Below are positions 22,705 through 31,721 of a DNA stretch of 64,000 bases, in pieces. The notes beneath the pieces are model-generated. The model did not search any database. It saw only the letters and a program-made list of their open reading frames with translations, and was not told the DNA's origin. This DNA is from Ferrovibrio sp046297595 (GTDB lineage Bacteria > Pseudomonadota > Alphaproteobacteria > Ferrovibrionales > Ferrovibrionaceae): the NCBI RefSeq assembly GCF_046297595.1, contig NZ_JBKBHT010000003.1, positions 248,001 to 312,000 on the forward strand. The letters are read 5' to 3'. Made by a program: the position numbers and the translations under genes. How positions within the stretch are numbered: the first letter of the stretch is position 1; every line of letters begins with the position of its first letter.

Positions 22705-24651
22705 ATGTGCGGCATTGCCGGCATCCTGACCTGGCGCGACACCTCGCCCGAAACGCTGGGCACGCGCATCACGGCGATGACCGATGCCATCGCCTATCGC
22801 GGGCCCGATGCGGCCACCGCCTGGCTGGATGCGCCGGCGGGGCTGGCCCTGGGCCATCGCCGGCTGGCCATCGTGGACCTGACCGAAACCGGCGCGCAGC
22901 CGATGGCCAGCGCCAATGGCCGCTTCGTGATCTGCTACAACGGCGAGATCTTCAACGCCGCCGAGGTGGCGCGTGACCTGCCCGGCATCACCTGGCGCGG
23001 CCATTCCGACACCGAAGTGCTGCTGGAGGCCTGCGCCGCCTGGGGCGTGGATGCCGCCATCCGCCGTTTCATCGGCATGTTCGCCTTCGCCCTGTGGGAC
23101 CGCGAGAGCCGGCAATTGTGGCTGGTACGCGACCGGCTGGGCATCAAGCCGGTTTACTGGACGATCCAGGACAGCAATGAAGGCAAGGTGCTGCTGTTCG
23201 GGTCGGAGCTGAAGGCGCTGACCGCCTATCCGGGCTGGGCGCCGAAACTGGACCGCGAGGCCCTGGCCGGTTACCTGCGCTTCGGCTATGTGCCGGCGCC
23301 GCGCTCGATCCATGCCGGCGTGCACAAGCTGCCGCCGGGGCATATCCTGCGCATCGATGCGGATGGCCGCACCGCGCAGAGCTGTTTCTGGAACCTGCGC
23401 GAGATCGCGGCCCATGGCCTGCGCAACCGCGACCGGCGCAACGAGCAGGAGCAGACCGAAGCCCTGCACATCCTGCTGAAGGATGCCGTGCAGCGGCGCA
23501 TGATGGCCGACGTGCCGCTGGGCGCGTTTTTGTCGGGCGGCATCGATTCATCCACCGTGGTCGCGCTGATGCAGGCGCAGTCGGACCGCCCGGTGCAGAC
23601 CTTCTCGATCGGCTTCCGCGAGGATGCCTTCAACGAAGCCGAGCATGCCCGCGCGGTGGCGAAACACCTGGGCACCGACCATACCGACCTGATCGTCGAA
23701 CCCGAACATGCCTTAAGCGTGATTCCGCGCCTGGCCGAGATGTATGACGAGCCGTTTGCCGACTCCTCGCAGATTCCGACCCATCTGGTATCGGAACTGG
23801 CGCGGCGCAAAGTGACCGTGTCGCTGTCGGGCGATGGCGGCGACGAGATCTTCGCCGGCTATGTGCGCTACCAGGGCATCGACCGGCTGTGGACCTGGCT
23901 CGGCCCGCTGCCCGGGTCCTTACGCGGCGGGGCCGGCGGGCTGCTGCAGATGCTGTCGCCCGACAGCTGGGATGCCCTGTTCACCCCGGTGCCCGCGCGC
24001 TACAAGCCGAAATTCCTCGGCGACAAGATCCACAAGGGCGCGGCGATCCTGTCGGCCGGCGACCCGGACGCGATGTATGACCGGCTGCTGGCGCAGTGGC
24101 CCGATCCGGAAGGCCTGGTGCGCGGCGTTCATGCCCGCGCGCCGCAGGCCGATCCGCGGCTGGTGGGCGAACTGCCCGAGACGGTGGCGCGGCTGCGGTA
24201 TCGCGACATGGCGACCTACCTGCCCGACGACATCCTGACCAAGGTAGACCGCGCCAGCATGGCGGTGTCGCTGGAGGCGCGTGTGCCGCTGCTGGACCAT
24301 CGCGTGGTGGAATTCGCCTGGACCCTGCCGCCCGACCGCCTGCTGAAGGATGGCACCGGCAAACGCATCCTGCGCAACGTGCTGTACAAGTATGTGCCGC
24401 GCGGCCTGGTCGAACGGCCCAAGACCGGCTTCGGCATGCCGGTGGGCGACTGGCTGCGTGGCAGTTTGCGCGACTGGGCCGAGGACCTGCTGTCGGAACA
24501 GCGCCTGAAGGCAGATGGCCTGATCGATCCGGCACCCGTGCGTGCGCGCTGGGACGAGCATCTGACGGGGCGGCGCAACTGGCAGCACAGCCTGTGGAGC
24601 ATCCTGATGTTCCAGGCCTGGCGGGCACGCTGGCCGGGCGTGTCGCTCTAG
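22705..24651 (+). CDS. asnB: Asparagine synthase (glutamine-hydrolysing)
   Basis: 648 residues. MCGIAGIL at the N-terminus gives the Cys2 nucleophile of a class II glutamine amidotransferase, with RLAIVDL and NGEI motifs following. The synthetase half carries the ATP pyrophosphatase loop SGGIDSST near residue 277 and SGDGGDE near 375. It makes asparagine from aspartate with ammonia channelled from glutamine; longer members of this family (about 600-650 aa) sometimes amidate other substrates such as sugars or peptides. It is monocistronic here, so true asparagine synthesis is the simplest reading. Confidence 0.88.
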   Translation: MCGIAGILTWRDTSPETLGTRITAMTDAIAYRGPDAATAWLDAPAGLALGHRRLAIVDLTETGAQPMASANGRFVICYNGEIFNAAEVARDLPGITWRGHSDTEVLLEACAAWGVDAAIRRFIGMFAFALWDRESRQLWLVRDRLGIKPVYWTIQDSNEGKVLLFGSELKALTAYPGWAPKLDREALAGYLRFGYVPAPRSIHAGVHKLPPGHILRIDADGRTAQSCFWNLREIAAHGLRNRDRRNEQEQTEALHILLKDAVQRRMMADVPLGAFLSGGIDSSTVVALMQAQSDRPVQTFSIGFREDAFNEAEHARAVAKHLGTDHTDLIVEPEHALSVIPRLAEMYDEPFADSSQIPTHLVSELARRKVTVSLSGDGGDEIFAGYVRYQGIDRLWTWLGPLPGSLRGGAGGLLQMLSPDSWDALFTPVPARYKPKFLGDKIHKGAAILSAGDPDAMYDRLLAQWPDPEGLVRGVHARAPQADPRLVGELPETVARLRYRDMATYLPDDILTKVDRASMAVSLEARVPLLDHRVVEFAWTLPPDRLLKDGTGKRILRNVLYKYVPRGLVERPKTGFGMPVGDWLRGSLRDWAEDLLSEQRLKADGLIDPAPVRARWDEHLTGRRNWQHSLWSILMFQAWRARWPGVSL

Positions 24652-24697
24652 GCCCTCTACGGGCTGCGCGTTAAGCGCGAATTTCCGCAACATCGCA

Positions 24698-24711
24698 ATG
24701 ACTTGCGTCAT
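24698..24711. promoter_or_regulatory. Palindrome upstream of the etf operon promoter
   Basis: ATGAC-TTGC-GTCAT, a perfect 5-4-5 inverted repeat about 35 bp upstream of the etfB -35. It is a plausible operator for a dimeric regulator of fatty-acid oxidation, but the protein is unknown. Confidence 0.35.
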
Positions 24712-24744
24712 GATGACGGAGCGGAAACACCGCGTTGCGGTTCG

Positions 24745-24771
24745 TTGACAGCCCCCCGGGCGGGTTATAGT
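24745..24771 (+). promoter_or_regulatory. Candidate promoter of etfB-etfA-hbd
   Basis: Consensus TTGACA (24745-24750) followed after 15 bp by TATAGT (24766-24771). The spacer is short by two bases, but both hexamers are strong. The leader to the etfB ATG is about 95 nt. Confidence 0.5.
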
Positions 24772-24874
24772 GTGCAGCGCGAAAAACGCATGCGCACCCG
24801 CGTCTTTATGGGTCTTTCCGGGTGCTGCATCCGTATCGCCGTTTATTCGCTCAATAAATCAGGATTGGATGTCC

Positions 24875-25624
24875 ATGAAGGTTCTGGTCGCGGTCAAGCG
24901 CGTGGTGGACTACAACGTCAAGATCCGCGTGAAAGCGGACAAGACGGGTGTCGACCTCGCCAACGTGAAGATGTCGATGAACCCCTTCGACGAAATCGCC
25001 GTCGAGGAAGCCGTGCGGATGAAGGAAGCCGGCACGGCGACCGAAGTGATCGCCGTCTCGATCGGCCCGGCCCAGGCGCAGGAAACCCTGCGCACCGCTT
25101 TGGCCATGGGCGCCGACCGCGGCATCCTGGTGAAGACCGATTCAGAAGTGCAGCCGCTGGCCGTGGCCAAGTTGCTGGCCAAGATCGCCGAAGCCGAACA
25201 GCCGCAGCTGGTGATCGTCGGCAAGCAGGCCATCGACGACGACAGCAACCAGACCGGCCAGATGCTGGCCGCCCTGATGAACTGGCCGCAGGGCACGTTT
25301 GCCAACAAGGTGGCGCTGTCTGACGGCAAGGCCACCGTGGTGCGCGAAGTCGACGGCGGCCTGGAGACGGTGGAGATCAAGCTGCCGGCGGTGGTGACCA
25401 CCGACCTGCGCCTGAACGAGCCGCGTTATGCGAGCTTGCCCAACATCATGAAGGCGAAGAAGAAGCTGATCGACGAGAAGACGCCGGAGGATTTCGGCGT
25501 CGATATCGCGCCGCGGCTGAAGACGCTGTCGGTCGAGGAGCCGCCGAAGCGCTCGGCCGGCATCAAGGTGCCCGACGTGGCGACCCTGGTGCAGAAGCTG
25601 AAGACCGAAGCGGGAGTGATCTGA
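24875..25624 (+). CDS. etfB: Electron transfer flavoprotein beta subunit
   Basis: 249 residues starting MKVLVAVKRVVDYN, the standard EtfB N-terminus. The conserved VDLANVKMSMNPFDEIAVEEA and the adenine/AMP-binding region with KQAIDDDSNQTGQ are present. With EtfA it forms the soluble heterodimer that carries electrons from acyl-CoA dehydrogenases to ETF-ubiquinone oxidoreductase. ATG 24875 was chosen over an open upstream extension to 24770, because family members begin exactly here. The stop is followed one base later by etfA. Confidence 0.96.
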   Translation: MKVLVAVKRVVDYNVKIRVKADKTGVDLANVKMSMNPFDEIAVEEAVRMKEAGTATEVIAVSIGPAQAQETLRTALAMGADRGILVKTDSEVQPLAVAKLLAKIAEAEQPQLVIVGKQAIDDDSNQTGQMLAALMNWPQGTFANKVALSDGKATVVREVDGGLETVEIKLPAVVTTDLRLNEPRYASLPNIMKAKKKLIDEKTPEDFGVDIAPRLKTLSVEEPPKRSAGIKVPDVATLVQKLKTEAGVI

Positions 25625-25625
25625 G

Positions 25626-26558
25626 ATGAGCGTTCTGGTTATCGCTGAACACGACAACGCCTCGCTCAAGGCGCCGACCCTGAACACCGTCACCGCCGCG
25701 ACCAAGATCGGCGGCGACGTGCATGTGCTGGTGGCCGGCGAGAATTGCGGCGCGGCCGCAGCAAGCGCCGCCAAGATCGCGGGCGTTTCCAAGGTGATCC
25801 AGGTCGAGGCCGCGCAGTATGCCCATGGCCTGGCCGAGGCGCTGAGCACGCTGATCGCCAAGCTGGGCAAGGGTTATGCCGCCATCCTGGCGCCCGAGAC
25901 CACCTCGGGCAAAAACGTGATGCCGCGCGTCGCCGCTTTGCTGGACGTGATGCAGATTTCGGGCATCGTCGAGGTGAAGTCGGCGGATACGTTTGTCCGC
26001 CCGATCTATGCCGGCAACGCCATGGCCACCGTGCAGTCGTCGGATGCGATCAAGGTGATCACCGTGCGCGCCACCGGCTTTGCCGCCGCCGCCGAAGGCG
26101 GCTCGGCCGCCATCGAGAAGGCGGATGCCGATGCCGATCCGGGCCTGTCGAAGTTCATCGGCCAGGAGCTGCAGAAGTCGGACCGTCCGGAGCTGACCTC
26201 GGCCAAGATCGTGATCTCGGGCGGCCGCGGCATGGGCTCGGGCGAAAACTTCAAGCTGATCGAGGCCGTGGCCGACAAGCTGGGCGCCGCCGTGGGCGCC
26301 AGCCGCGCCGCGGTGGATGCCGGCTTCGTGCCGAACGACTACCAGGTGGGCCAGACCGGCAAGATCGTCGCGCCGCAGCTCTACATCGCCGTCGGTATCT
26401 CGGGCGCCATCCAGCACCTGGCCGGCATGAAGGACAGCAAGGTGATCGTCGCCATCAACAAGGACGAGGAGGCGCCGATCTTCCAGGTCGCCGATTACGG
26501 CCTGGTCGGCGACCTGTTCAAGCTGCTGCCCGAGCTTGAAGCCGAGCTAGCCAAGTAA
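25626..26558 (+). CDS. etfA: Electron transfer flavoprotein alpha subunit
   Basis: 310 residues. The C-terminal FAD domain shows the ETF-alpha signature: GGRGMGSGENF, then LGAAVGASRAAVDAGF, and GQTGKIVAPQLYIAVGISGAIQH. Together with EtfB it binds one FAD and one AMP. It is translated right after etfB and 15 bp before the hydroxyacyl-CoA dehydrogenase, an arrangement that couples electron removal with beta-oxidation. Confidence 0.97.
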   Translation: MSVLVIAEHDNASLKAPTLNTVTAATKIGGDVHVLVAGENCGAAAASAAKIAGVSKVIQVEAAQYAHGLAEALSTLIAKLGKGYAAILAPETTSGKNVMPRVAALLDVMQISGIVEVKSADTFVRPIYAGNAMATVQSSDAIKVITVRATGFAAAAEGGSAAIEKADADADPGLSKFIGQELQKSDRPELTSAKIVISGGRGMGSGENFKLIEAVADKLGAAVGASRAAVDAGFVPNDYQVGQTGKIVAPQLYIAVGISGAIQHLAGMKDSKVIVAINKDEEAPIFQVADYGLVGDLFKLLPELEAELAK

Positions 26559-26573
26559 GGACCGGGAAACCGC

Positions 26574-27446
26574 ATGATCAAGACGATTGGGGTGATCGGC
26601 GCGGGCCAGATGGGCAACGGTATCGCCCATGTCTGCGCGCTGGCCGGCTATGATGTCGTATTGCAGGACATCAACGCCGAGCAGCTGAACAAGGCGCTGG
26701 AGACCATCGGCGGCAACATGAACCGCCAAGTCGCCCGCGGCAAGATCAGCGAGGCCGACAAGGCCAAGGCGCTCAGCCTGATCCGCACCTCGAACGACAT
26801 CCGCGCCTTCGCCGAGACCGATTTCGTGGTCGAGGCGGCGACCGAGAACGAGGCGGTGAAGAAAAAGATCTTCGCCGACCTCTGCCCGGTGCTGAAGAAA
26901 GACGCGCTGCTGGCGACCAACACCTCGTCGATCTCGGTGACCCGGCTGGCCTCGGCCACCGACCGGCCCGAGAAGTTCATGGGCATGCATTTCATGAACC
27001 CGGTGCCGGTGATGGCGCTGGTCGAGCTGATCCGCGGCATCGCCACCGACGAGGACACCTTCCGCCAGGTGCGCGAGCTGACCGTCAAGCTGGGCAAGCA
27101 GCCAGCCAACTCGGAAGACTTCCCCGCCTTCATCGTCAACCGCATCCTGCTGCCGATGATCAACGAGGCGATCTACACCCTCTATGAGGGCGTCGGTTCG
27201 GTGGAAGCCATCGACACGGCCATGCGGCTGGGCGCCAACCATCCGATGGGCCCGCTTCAGCTTGCGGATTTTATTGGCCTCGACACCTGCCTCTCGATCA
27301 TGCAGGTGCTGTACGAGGGTCTGGCCGACAGCAAGTACCGCCCCTGCCCGCTGCTGGTGAAGTATGTCGAGGCCGGCTGGCTGGGCCGCAAGACCAACCG
27401 CGGCTTCTACGACTATCGCGGCGAACATCCGACGCCCACCCGCTGA
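26574..27446 (+). CDS. 3-hydroxybutyryl-CoA dehydrogenase
   Basis: 290 residues. An N-terminal NAD-binding Rossmann motif GVIGAGQMGNGIAHV at about 5-19, the HFMNPVP catalytic-His segment near 138-144 and a C-terminal helical domain ending NRGFYDY define the short-chain 3-hydroxyacyl-CoA dehydrogenase family. It oxidises (S)-3-hydroxybutyryl-CoA to acetoacetyl-CoA, in beta-oxidation or in reverse for C4/PHB metabolism. It is the third gene of the etfB-etfA operon and ends at a strong terminator. Confidence 0.92.
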   Translation: MIKTIGVIGAGQMGNGIAHVCALAGYDVVLQDINAEQLNKALETIGGNMNRQVARGKISEADKAKALSLIRTSNDIRAFAETDFVVEAATENEAVKKKIFADLCPVLKKDALLATNTSSISVTRLASATDRPEKFMGMHFMNPVPVMALVELIRGIATDEDTFRQVRELTVKLGKQPANSEDFPAFIVNRILLPMINEAIYTLYEGVGSVEAIDTAMRLGANHPMGPLQLADFIGLDTCLSIMQVLYEGLADSKYRPCPLLVKYVEAGWLGRKTNRGFYDYRGEHPTPTR

Positions 27447-27465
27447 GGCGGCGACACGAACGACG

Positions 27466-27496
27466 AAAAAAGGGGCCGTAAGGCCCCTTTTCTTTT
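27466..27496. terminator. Bidirectional intrinsic terminator
   Basis: A-run, then GGGGCC and GGCCCC around a GTAA loop, then TTTTCTTTT. It sits between the convergent hbd and TonB-receptor genes and can serve both strands. Confidence 0.9.
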
Positions 27497-27531
27497 GCCC
27501 GGATCGCCCGGCCAATAAATCGAACTCTGGC

Positions 27532-29970
27532 CTAGAAATCGAAACTGGCCGAGAGCAGCACGGTGCGCGGGTCGCCCTGGCCCAGGCCGCCGAAGCTGGA
27601 CACGCCCGACCAGTAATCGGTGTCGAGGATGTTGCGCATGGTGAGGCGGAAGGTGGCCGGGGTCTGCACGACGGTCGTGGCATAGCGCGCGCCGAGATCG
27701 TAGCGCGTCCAGCTCGGCACACTCTGCGTGTTGGCCGTGTTGACGTACTGACTGCCGGTATGGACGGCATTGGCCATCAGCGTCAGGCCGGGCAGGAAGC
27801 TGGCATCCCATTCCAGCCCGAGATTGGCCTGGATTTCCGGCACGCCGACGGGACGGTTGCCCCGCGTGGCGGCGGATGTGGTCTTCGTCAGCTCGCCATC
27901 GATCAGCGTAATGCCGCCCAGCAGGCGCCAGCCGGGCATCACCTCGCCGAAGGCATTCAGTTCCAGGCCCCGATTGCGCTGTTCGCCGCTGGCGGAAAAC
28001 ACGTTGTTGACGGTCTGGCCCGAGGGTTTGGTGAGCTGGAACAAGGCCGCCGTGACGGCAGCGCGGCCGAAATCGACCTTCACGCCCGCCTCGTATTGTT
28101 CGGAAATGTAGGGCGCCATCGCCTCGCCGGCATTGGCCGCCGTGCTGGGCGCCACATCGCCCTTGCTGAGGCCCTCGATATAGCTGGTGTAGAACGAGAC
28201 ATGCTGCCATGGCTTGACCACCAGGCCGGCCATCGGCGTGTTGGCGCTGTCGTCGTAGGACGACGTGATCGTGCCCGCCGTGTTGTAGTTCATCGATTCG
28301 ATATTCTGGTGCCGCATGCCGAGGGTGAGCTGCACGCGCTCATCCAGCACAGCCAGCGTATCGGCGGCCGCCACGCCGCCGAGATCGGTCTGCGAGATTT
28401 TCGACAGTGTCGTGGGCTCGGGCAGCCCCTGCGCCGGGCGCGCCACCGGATTGTAGATATTCGACAGCACCGCGCCGCCGGATGCCGTGCCGCGCGAGAG
28501 TACGTCCTGGTAACGCGTGGCCTGCAGGGTGGCGATATGGCTGACCATGCCGGTATCGAATTTGCCGCGCAGGCCCAGATCGCCGACGATCCGGTCGGTT
28601 TCCTGCGCCCAGCGCGCCGGGGTGACCGAGGTATTGCCACTGGCATTCTGGATCGTGGGTGCGCCGAAGAAGCGGTCCACGCGGGTCTGGCCGCCGCCCA
28701 AATTGGCGAACAGCGTCAGGTTCTCGTTCAGATCCAGCTCGCCGCGCAGCAAGGCGGCGCGGTCGGTGATATCGGACCATTCCCAGGATTGCGTGATGTT
28801 ACGACGGTTATCGGGCGCGTCTGGCACGGCCATGGTGGAGTTGGCCAGGAATAACGGGCGCGACGGCGCATTCCATTCTTCGGTCTGGTTGATCAGGTCG
28901 ATGGAACCACGGAACCGCTCGACGCGGTAATCCGCTGCCAGCGCACCGACATAGGCGGCACGCGTCTGGTTGTCGAGCTGGGTGTCGCCGTCATGATAGC
29001 TGCCGTTGAAGCGGACGCCGAATTCGCGGTTCTCGCCATACCGGCGGCTGACATCCACGCGGCTGCCGAACTGGGTATCCTGGGCGTAATCGAAGGTGAC
29101 GCGATTGAGATCGGTCTCGCCCGCGCGCTTGGGCACGATATTGATGCCGCCGCCCACCGCGCTGTTCGGCGCCATGCCGTACAGCAGCGCCGTGGCGCCT
29201 TTGACCACCTCGATGCGCTCGGCATATTCGGTCAGCACACGGAAACTGGGCGCGACGCCATAGACGCCGTCGAAGGCGATCTCGCCGACATTGCCCTCGT
29301 TGACCGGGAAACCGCGGATGAAAAAGGCATCGAGGATGCCGCCGGCATGGCCGGTGACGCGCACCGAGGGATCGCTTCCGACCACTTCGCCCATGGTGGT
29401 GGCCTGCTGGTCCTCGATTTTGGTGGCGGTGAAGCTAGTGGTGCTGAGCGGCGTATCCATGAAATCGCGGTTGCCGAGCAGGCCGAGCCGTCCGCCGCGC
29501 GCCACCTGGCCGCCGGCATAGGGCTCGGGCAGTTCGCTGGCCGAAGCCGCCGTGGCGGCCTTGCGGCCCTCCACGCCGATCACCGGCAGCACGGCGGCGC
29601 CAGCACCGCTGACGCGTTCGAGCGACACCATGCTGCCATTGATGCGATGGACGAGCCCGGTGCCCGCCAGCAGTTGGTTGAGCGCCGCCTGCGGCGTCAT
29701 GGCGCCATCGACCGCGGAGGAGCGCAGGCCGGCGGTGAGCGCACTGTCGGCCGAAACCTGCAGGCCGGACTGGCGGCCGAACTGGATCAGCGCATCGCTG
29801 AGCGGCTGGGCCGGGATGCTGAACCGGACCTCGCCGGCCTGTTGGGCGGCGGTTCCCTGGGCCTGTGCAGGCGCGGGCACCAGGCCCGTCAGGGCGGTCG
29901 TCACCAGCAGGCCTGCAACAAAGATCGACTGAACCTGCGCGCGGCGTGGCGCGGTCATTGCCCAAAACAT
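27532..29970 (-). CDS. TonB-dependent siderophore receptor with STN signalling domain (FecA type)
   Basis: 812 residues. A signal peptide (to about residue 38, ending APAQAQ) is followed by an STN/secretin N-terminal domain (about 48-100) that contacts the FecR anti-sigma. Then come a plug domain (about 170-280) and a 22-strand-type barrel ending in SFDF, whose terminal Phe is the outer-membrane sorting signal. It imports a ferric siderophore across the outer membrane and signals substrate binding to FecR. It is downstream of fecI-fecR on the same strand and is complete, unlike its paralogue at 33.4-35.9 kb. An alternative start lies four codons in (29958). Siderophore unknown. Confidence 0.92.
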   Translation of the reverse strand: MFWAMTAPRRAQVQSIFVAGLLVTTALTGLVPAPAQAQGTAAQQAGEVRFSIPAQPLSDALIQFGRQSGLQVSADSALTAGLRSSAVDGAMTPQAALNQLLAGTGLVHRINGSMVSLERVSGAGAAVLPVIGVEGRKAATAASASELPEPYAGGQVARGGRLGLLGNRDFMDTPLSTTSFTATKIEDQQATTMGEVVGSDPSVRVTGHAGGILDAFFIRGFPVNEGNVGEIAFDGVYGVAPSFRVLTEYAERIEVVKGATALLYGMAPNSAVGGGINIVPKRAGETDLNRVTFDYAQDTQFGSRVDVSRRYGENREFGVRFNGSYHDGDTQLDNQTRAAYVGALAADYRVERFRGSIDLINQTEEWNAPSRPLFLANSTMAVPDAPDNRRNITQSWEWSDITDRAALLRGELDLNENLTLFANLGGGQTRVDRFFGAPTIQNASGNTSVTPARWAQETDRIVGDLGLRGKFDTGMVSHIATLQATRYQDVLSRGTASGGAVLSNIYNPVARPAQGLPEPTTLSKISQTDLGGVAAADTLAVLDERVQLTLGMRHQNIESMNYNTAGTITSSYDDSANTPMAGLVVKPWQHVSFYTSYIEGLSKGDVAPSTAANAGEAMAPYISEQYEAGVKVDFGRAAVTAALFQLTKPSGQTVNNVFSASGEQRNRGLELNAFGEVMPGWRLLGGITLIDGELTKTTSAATRGNRPVGVPEIQANLGLEWDASFLPGLTLMANAVHTGSQYVNTANTQSVPSWTRYDLGARYATTVVQTPATFRLTMRNILDTDYWSGVSSFGGLGQGDPRTVLLSASFDF

Positions 29971-30005
29971 CCTAATTCCCCCAAACGGTGCCAGATGCGA
30001 CGGCT

Positions 30006-30023
30006 GAGATGCAATTGCGTCTC
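30006..30023. promoter_or_regulatory. 18-bp palindrome upstream of the intact TonB receptor
   Basis: GAGATGCAATTGCGTCTC, symmetric except at one position pair, 36 bp upstream of the receptor start. A related GCATTTGCGTCTC sequence lies before the second receptor gene, suggesting a shared metal- or sigma-dependent control element. Confidence 0.4.
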
Positions 30024-30127
30024 AAAATCGTCTCTTGCCATTCAGGACGGACGGGCCCGGGGAATTTCCAGCAAAATTGCAGACCCGGGTATGCGGATTT
30101 TAAATAAACACCTGAAATAAAAAGGAA

Positions 30128-31066
30128 TTATTTCTGAATCTGAATGAACCAGGGCGAAACCTGATGGATCTGCCCCCTATGGGATTCGACCAAGCGGTGC
30201 AGGGTGCTGACCGGGTCGGTCAGGTCGTAAATGCCGCTGACGCGCTGACGGCTGAAGGCATCGTCGGCCACGAAGATATAGCCGGCGAAATACGGCCGCA
30301 GCTCGTCGATCACCTCGGCAATCGCGGCATCGCGCACGGTCAGCCGCCCGCTGCGCCAGTCGGCCAGTTCGGCGGCATCCACCCTGTGCCGTTCGGCGCC
30401 AGCATCCGTCACGGAAATCGCGTCGCCGATGCCGAGCAACTCACCTTCGGGCGGCAGCTTTGCATTCTCGACCCGCACGCGGCCGTGGCTGACCGCGATG
30501 GCCGTGCCGTTCCCGCCCCGCCGCACCTCGAAGGCCGTGCCGACCACGGTGACCCGCGTGTCGCCCGCCTGCACCGTGAAGGGCCGCGCCGGATCGGGCG
30601 TCACCTCGAAAAAGGCGCGCCCCTTCAGCAGGCGCACCTGCCGGCCTTCGGCCGTGACCGCAACGCTGACGGCGGATTGCGGCGCCAAGCGCAGCTGCGA
30701 GCCATCGGCCAGATCGAGCGCGCGCGTCTCGGCCGATGCGGTGGTGACATCGGCCTGCAGGCGCAGCAGCACGGACGGCGTGAGGGCGATCGCGATGGCG
30801 GCGGCCAGCGCCAGCGCGGCAACGCGGATGGCAAGGCGACGGCGCGGCGCGGGATCGGGGATCATCTGCAGCACTGGCTTGCGCAGGGCGGGGCCGGCCA
30901 GGTCATAGGCGCGCCTGGTACGGGCCCAGATTTCGGCATGCCGCGGATGCGCGCTGTGCCAGGCCTCGAAACCGGCCTGAAGCGTCGCATTCTCCGGGTC
31001 TTCCGCCAGCAGGACCAGCCATTCGGCGGCTTCGTCCTCGGCGCGTTCATGTTCGATCTGGGGCAT
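30128..31066 (-). CDS. FecR-family anti-sigma factor
   Basis: 312 residues. The N-terminal cytoplasmic domain (about 1-60, with EAAEWLVLLAEDPENA and FEAWHSAHPRHAEIWART) is the DUF4880-type sigma-binding region. One transmembrane helix lies at about 73-97, followed by a periplasmic FecR domain (ADGSQLRLAPQSA-like) and a C-terminal domain that meets the receptor STN. It holds the adjacent ECF sigma factor until the receptor is occupied. It lies between sigma factor and receptor on the - strand, 115 bp from the former and 157 bp from the latter. Confidence 0.92.
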   Translation of the reverse strand: MPQIEHERAEDEAAEWLVLLAEDPENATLQAGFEAWHSAHPRHAEIWARTRRAYDLAGPALRKPVLQMIPDPAPRRRLAIRVAALALAAAIAIALTPSVLLRLQADVTTASAETRALDLADGSQLRLAPQSAVSVAVTAEGRQVRLLKGRAFFEVTPDPARPFTVQAGDTRVTVVGTAFEVRRGGNGTAIAVSHGRVRVENAKLPPEGELLGIGDAISVTDAGAERHRVDAAELADWRSGRLTVRDAAIAEVIDELRPYFAGYIFVADDAFSRQRVSGIYDLTDPVSTLHRLVESHRGQIHQVSPWFIQIQK

Positions 31067-31181
31067 TCCTCGTCAACCTTGCGCCGTCCGCTCCGGCCCG
31101 ATGCATGGACCGGCCCTGATACACAGACGAACGGGGTGGATATTTCTCCAATGAATTGCCGCGGCTGGATTCCGATGCGGC

Positions 31182-31679
31182 CTACATGCGGCGCTGGCAA
31201 TGTTTGATGCCGTCCTTGACCAGCACATGGGCCATCGATTCGGATATGCCGAGCCGTTCGGCGATCTCGCGCAGCTTGCAGCCGCCGAGCCGGTGCATCT
31301 CCAGTGCGATGCGGGTGCGCTCGGGCAGTTCGGCCATGGCGGCGCGCAGGCGCTCGACCTGCTGGCGCCCGATCAGCTCGGCTTCCGGCGAAGGGCGCTG
31401 AGAGGCCACCTGTTCCAGGACCTGTTCGCCGTAATCACCGAAATAGCGCCGCTCCAGCGCCTGCCGGCGCCGGCCGTCGAAAGCAAGGTTGCGCACGATG
31501 CGGTAGAGGTAGCCGACCGGGTCCTCGATGGCCGTGCCGCCCGCCGCAGCACGGAATTTCAGGTAGGCTTCCTGCACCACATCCTCGGCGCGGCCGGGAT
31601 CGCCGACGATGCCGCTGGCGTAACTGACCAGCTCGCGGCGATAGCGCATGTAGATGTCCAATGTGGTGTCTTGCAGCAC
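31182..31679 (-). CDS. ECF sigma-70 factor, FecI type
   Basis: 165 residues with sigma region 2 (DPGRAEDVVQEAYLKF, about 27-42) and region 4 (RTRIALEMHRLGGCKLREIAERLGISESMA, about 120-150, written here in part). There is no region 1 or 3, as in ECF factors. It should direct transcription of the downstream receptor gene when released by FecR. The annotated start is a GTG at 31679 with no clear Shine-Dalgarno; ATG at 31649 is an alternative. A Fur-type palindrome 22 bp upstream suggests iron repression. Confidence 0.9.
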   Translation of the reverse strand: MLQDTTLDIYMRYRRELVSYASGIVGDPGRAEDVVQEAYLKFRAAAGGTAIEDPVGYLYRIVRNLAFDGRRRQALERRYFGDYGEQVLEQVASQRPSPEAELIGRQQVERLRAAMAELPERTRIALEMHRLGGCKLREIAERLGISESMAHVLVKDGIKHCQRRM

Positions 31680-31700
31680 GCGACGGCCCGCCCGTCCATC

Positions 31701-31715
31701 TGAGAATGATTCTCA
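31701..31715. promoter_or_regulatory. Fur-type 7-1-7 operator before sigma factor 1
   Basis: TGAGAATGATTCTCA is a perfect 7-1-7 inverted repeat matching the Fur box half-site pattern (TGATAAT in enterics, TGAGAAT in other bacteria). It is positioned to block transcription of the fecI-fecR-receptor operon when iron is plentiful. Confidence 0.75.
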
Positions 31716-31721
31716 GTTGTT

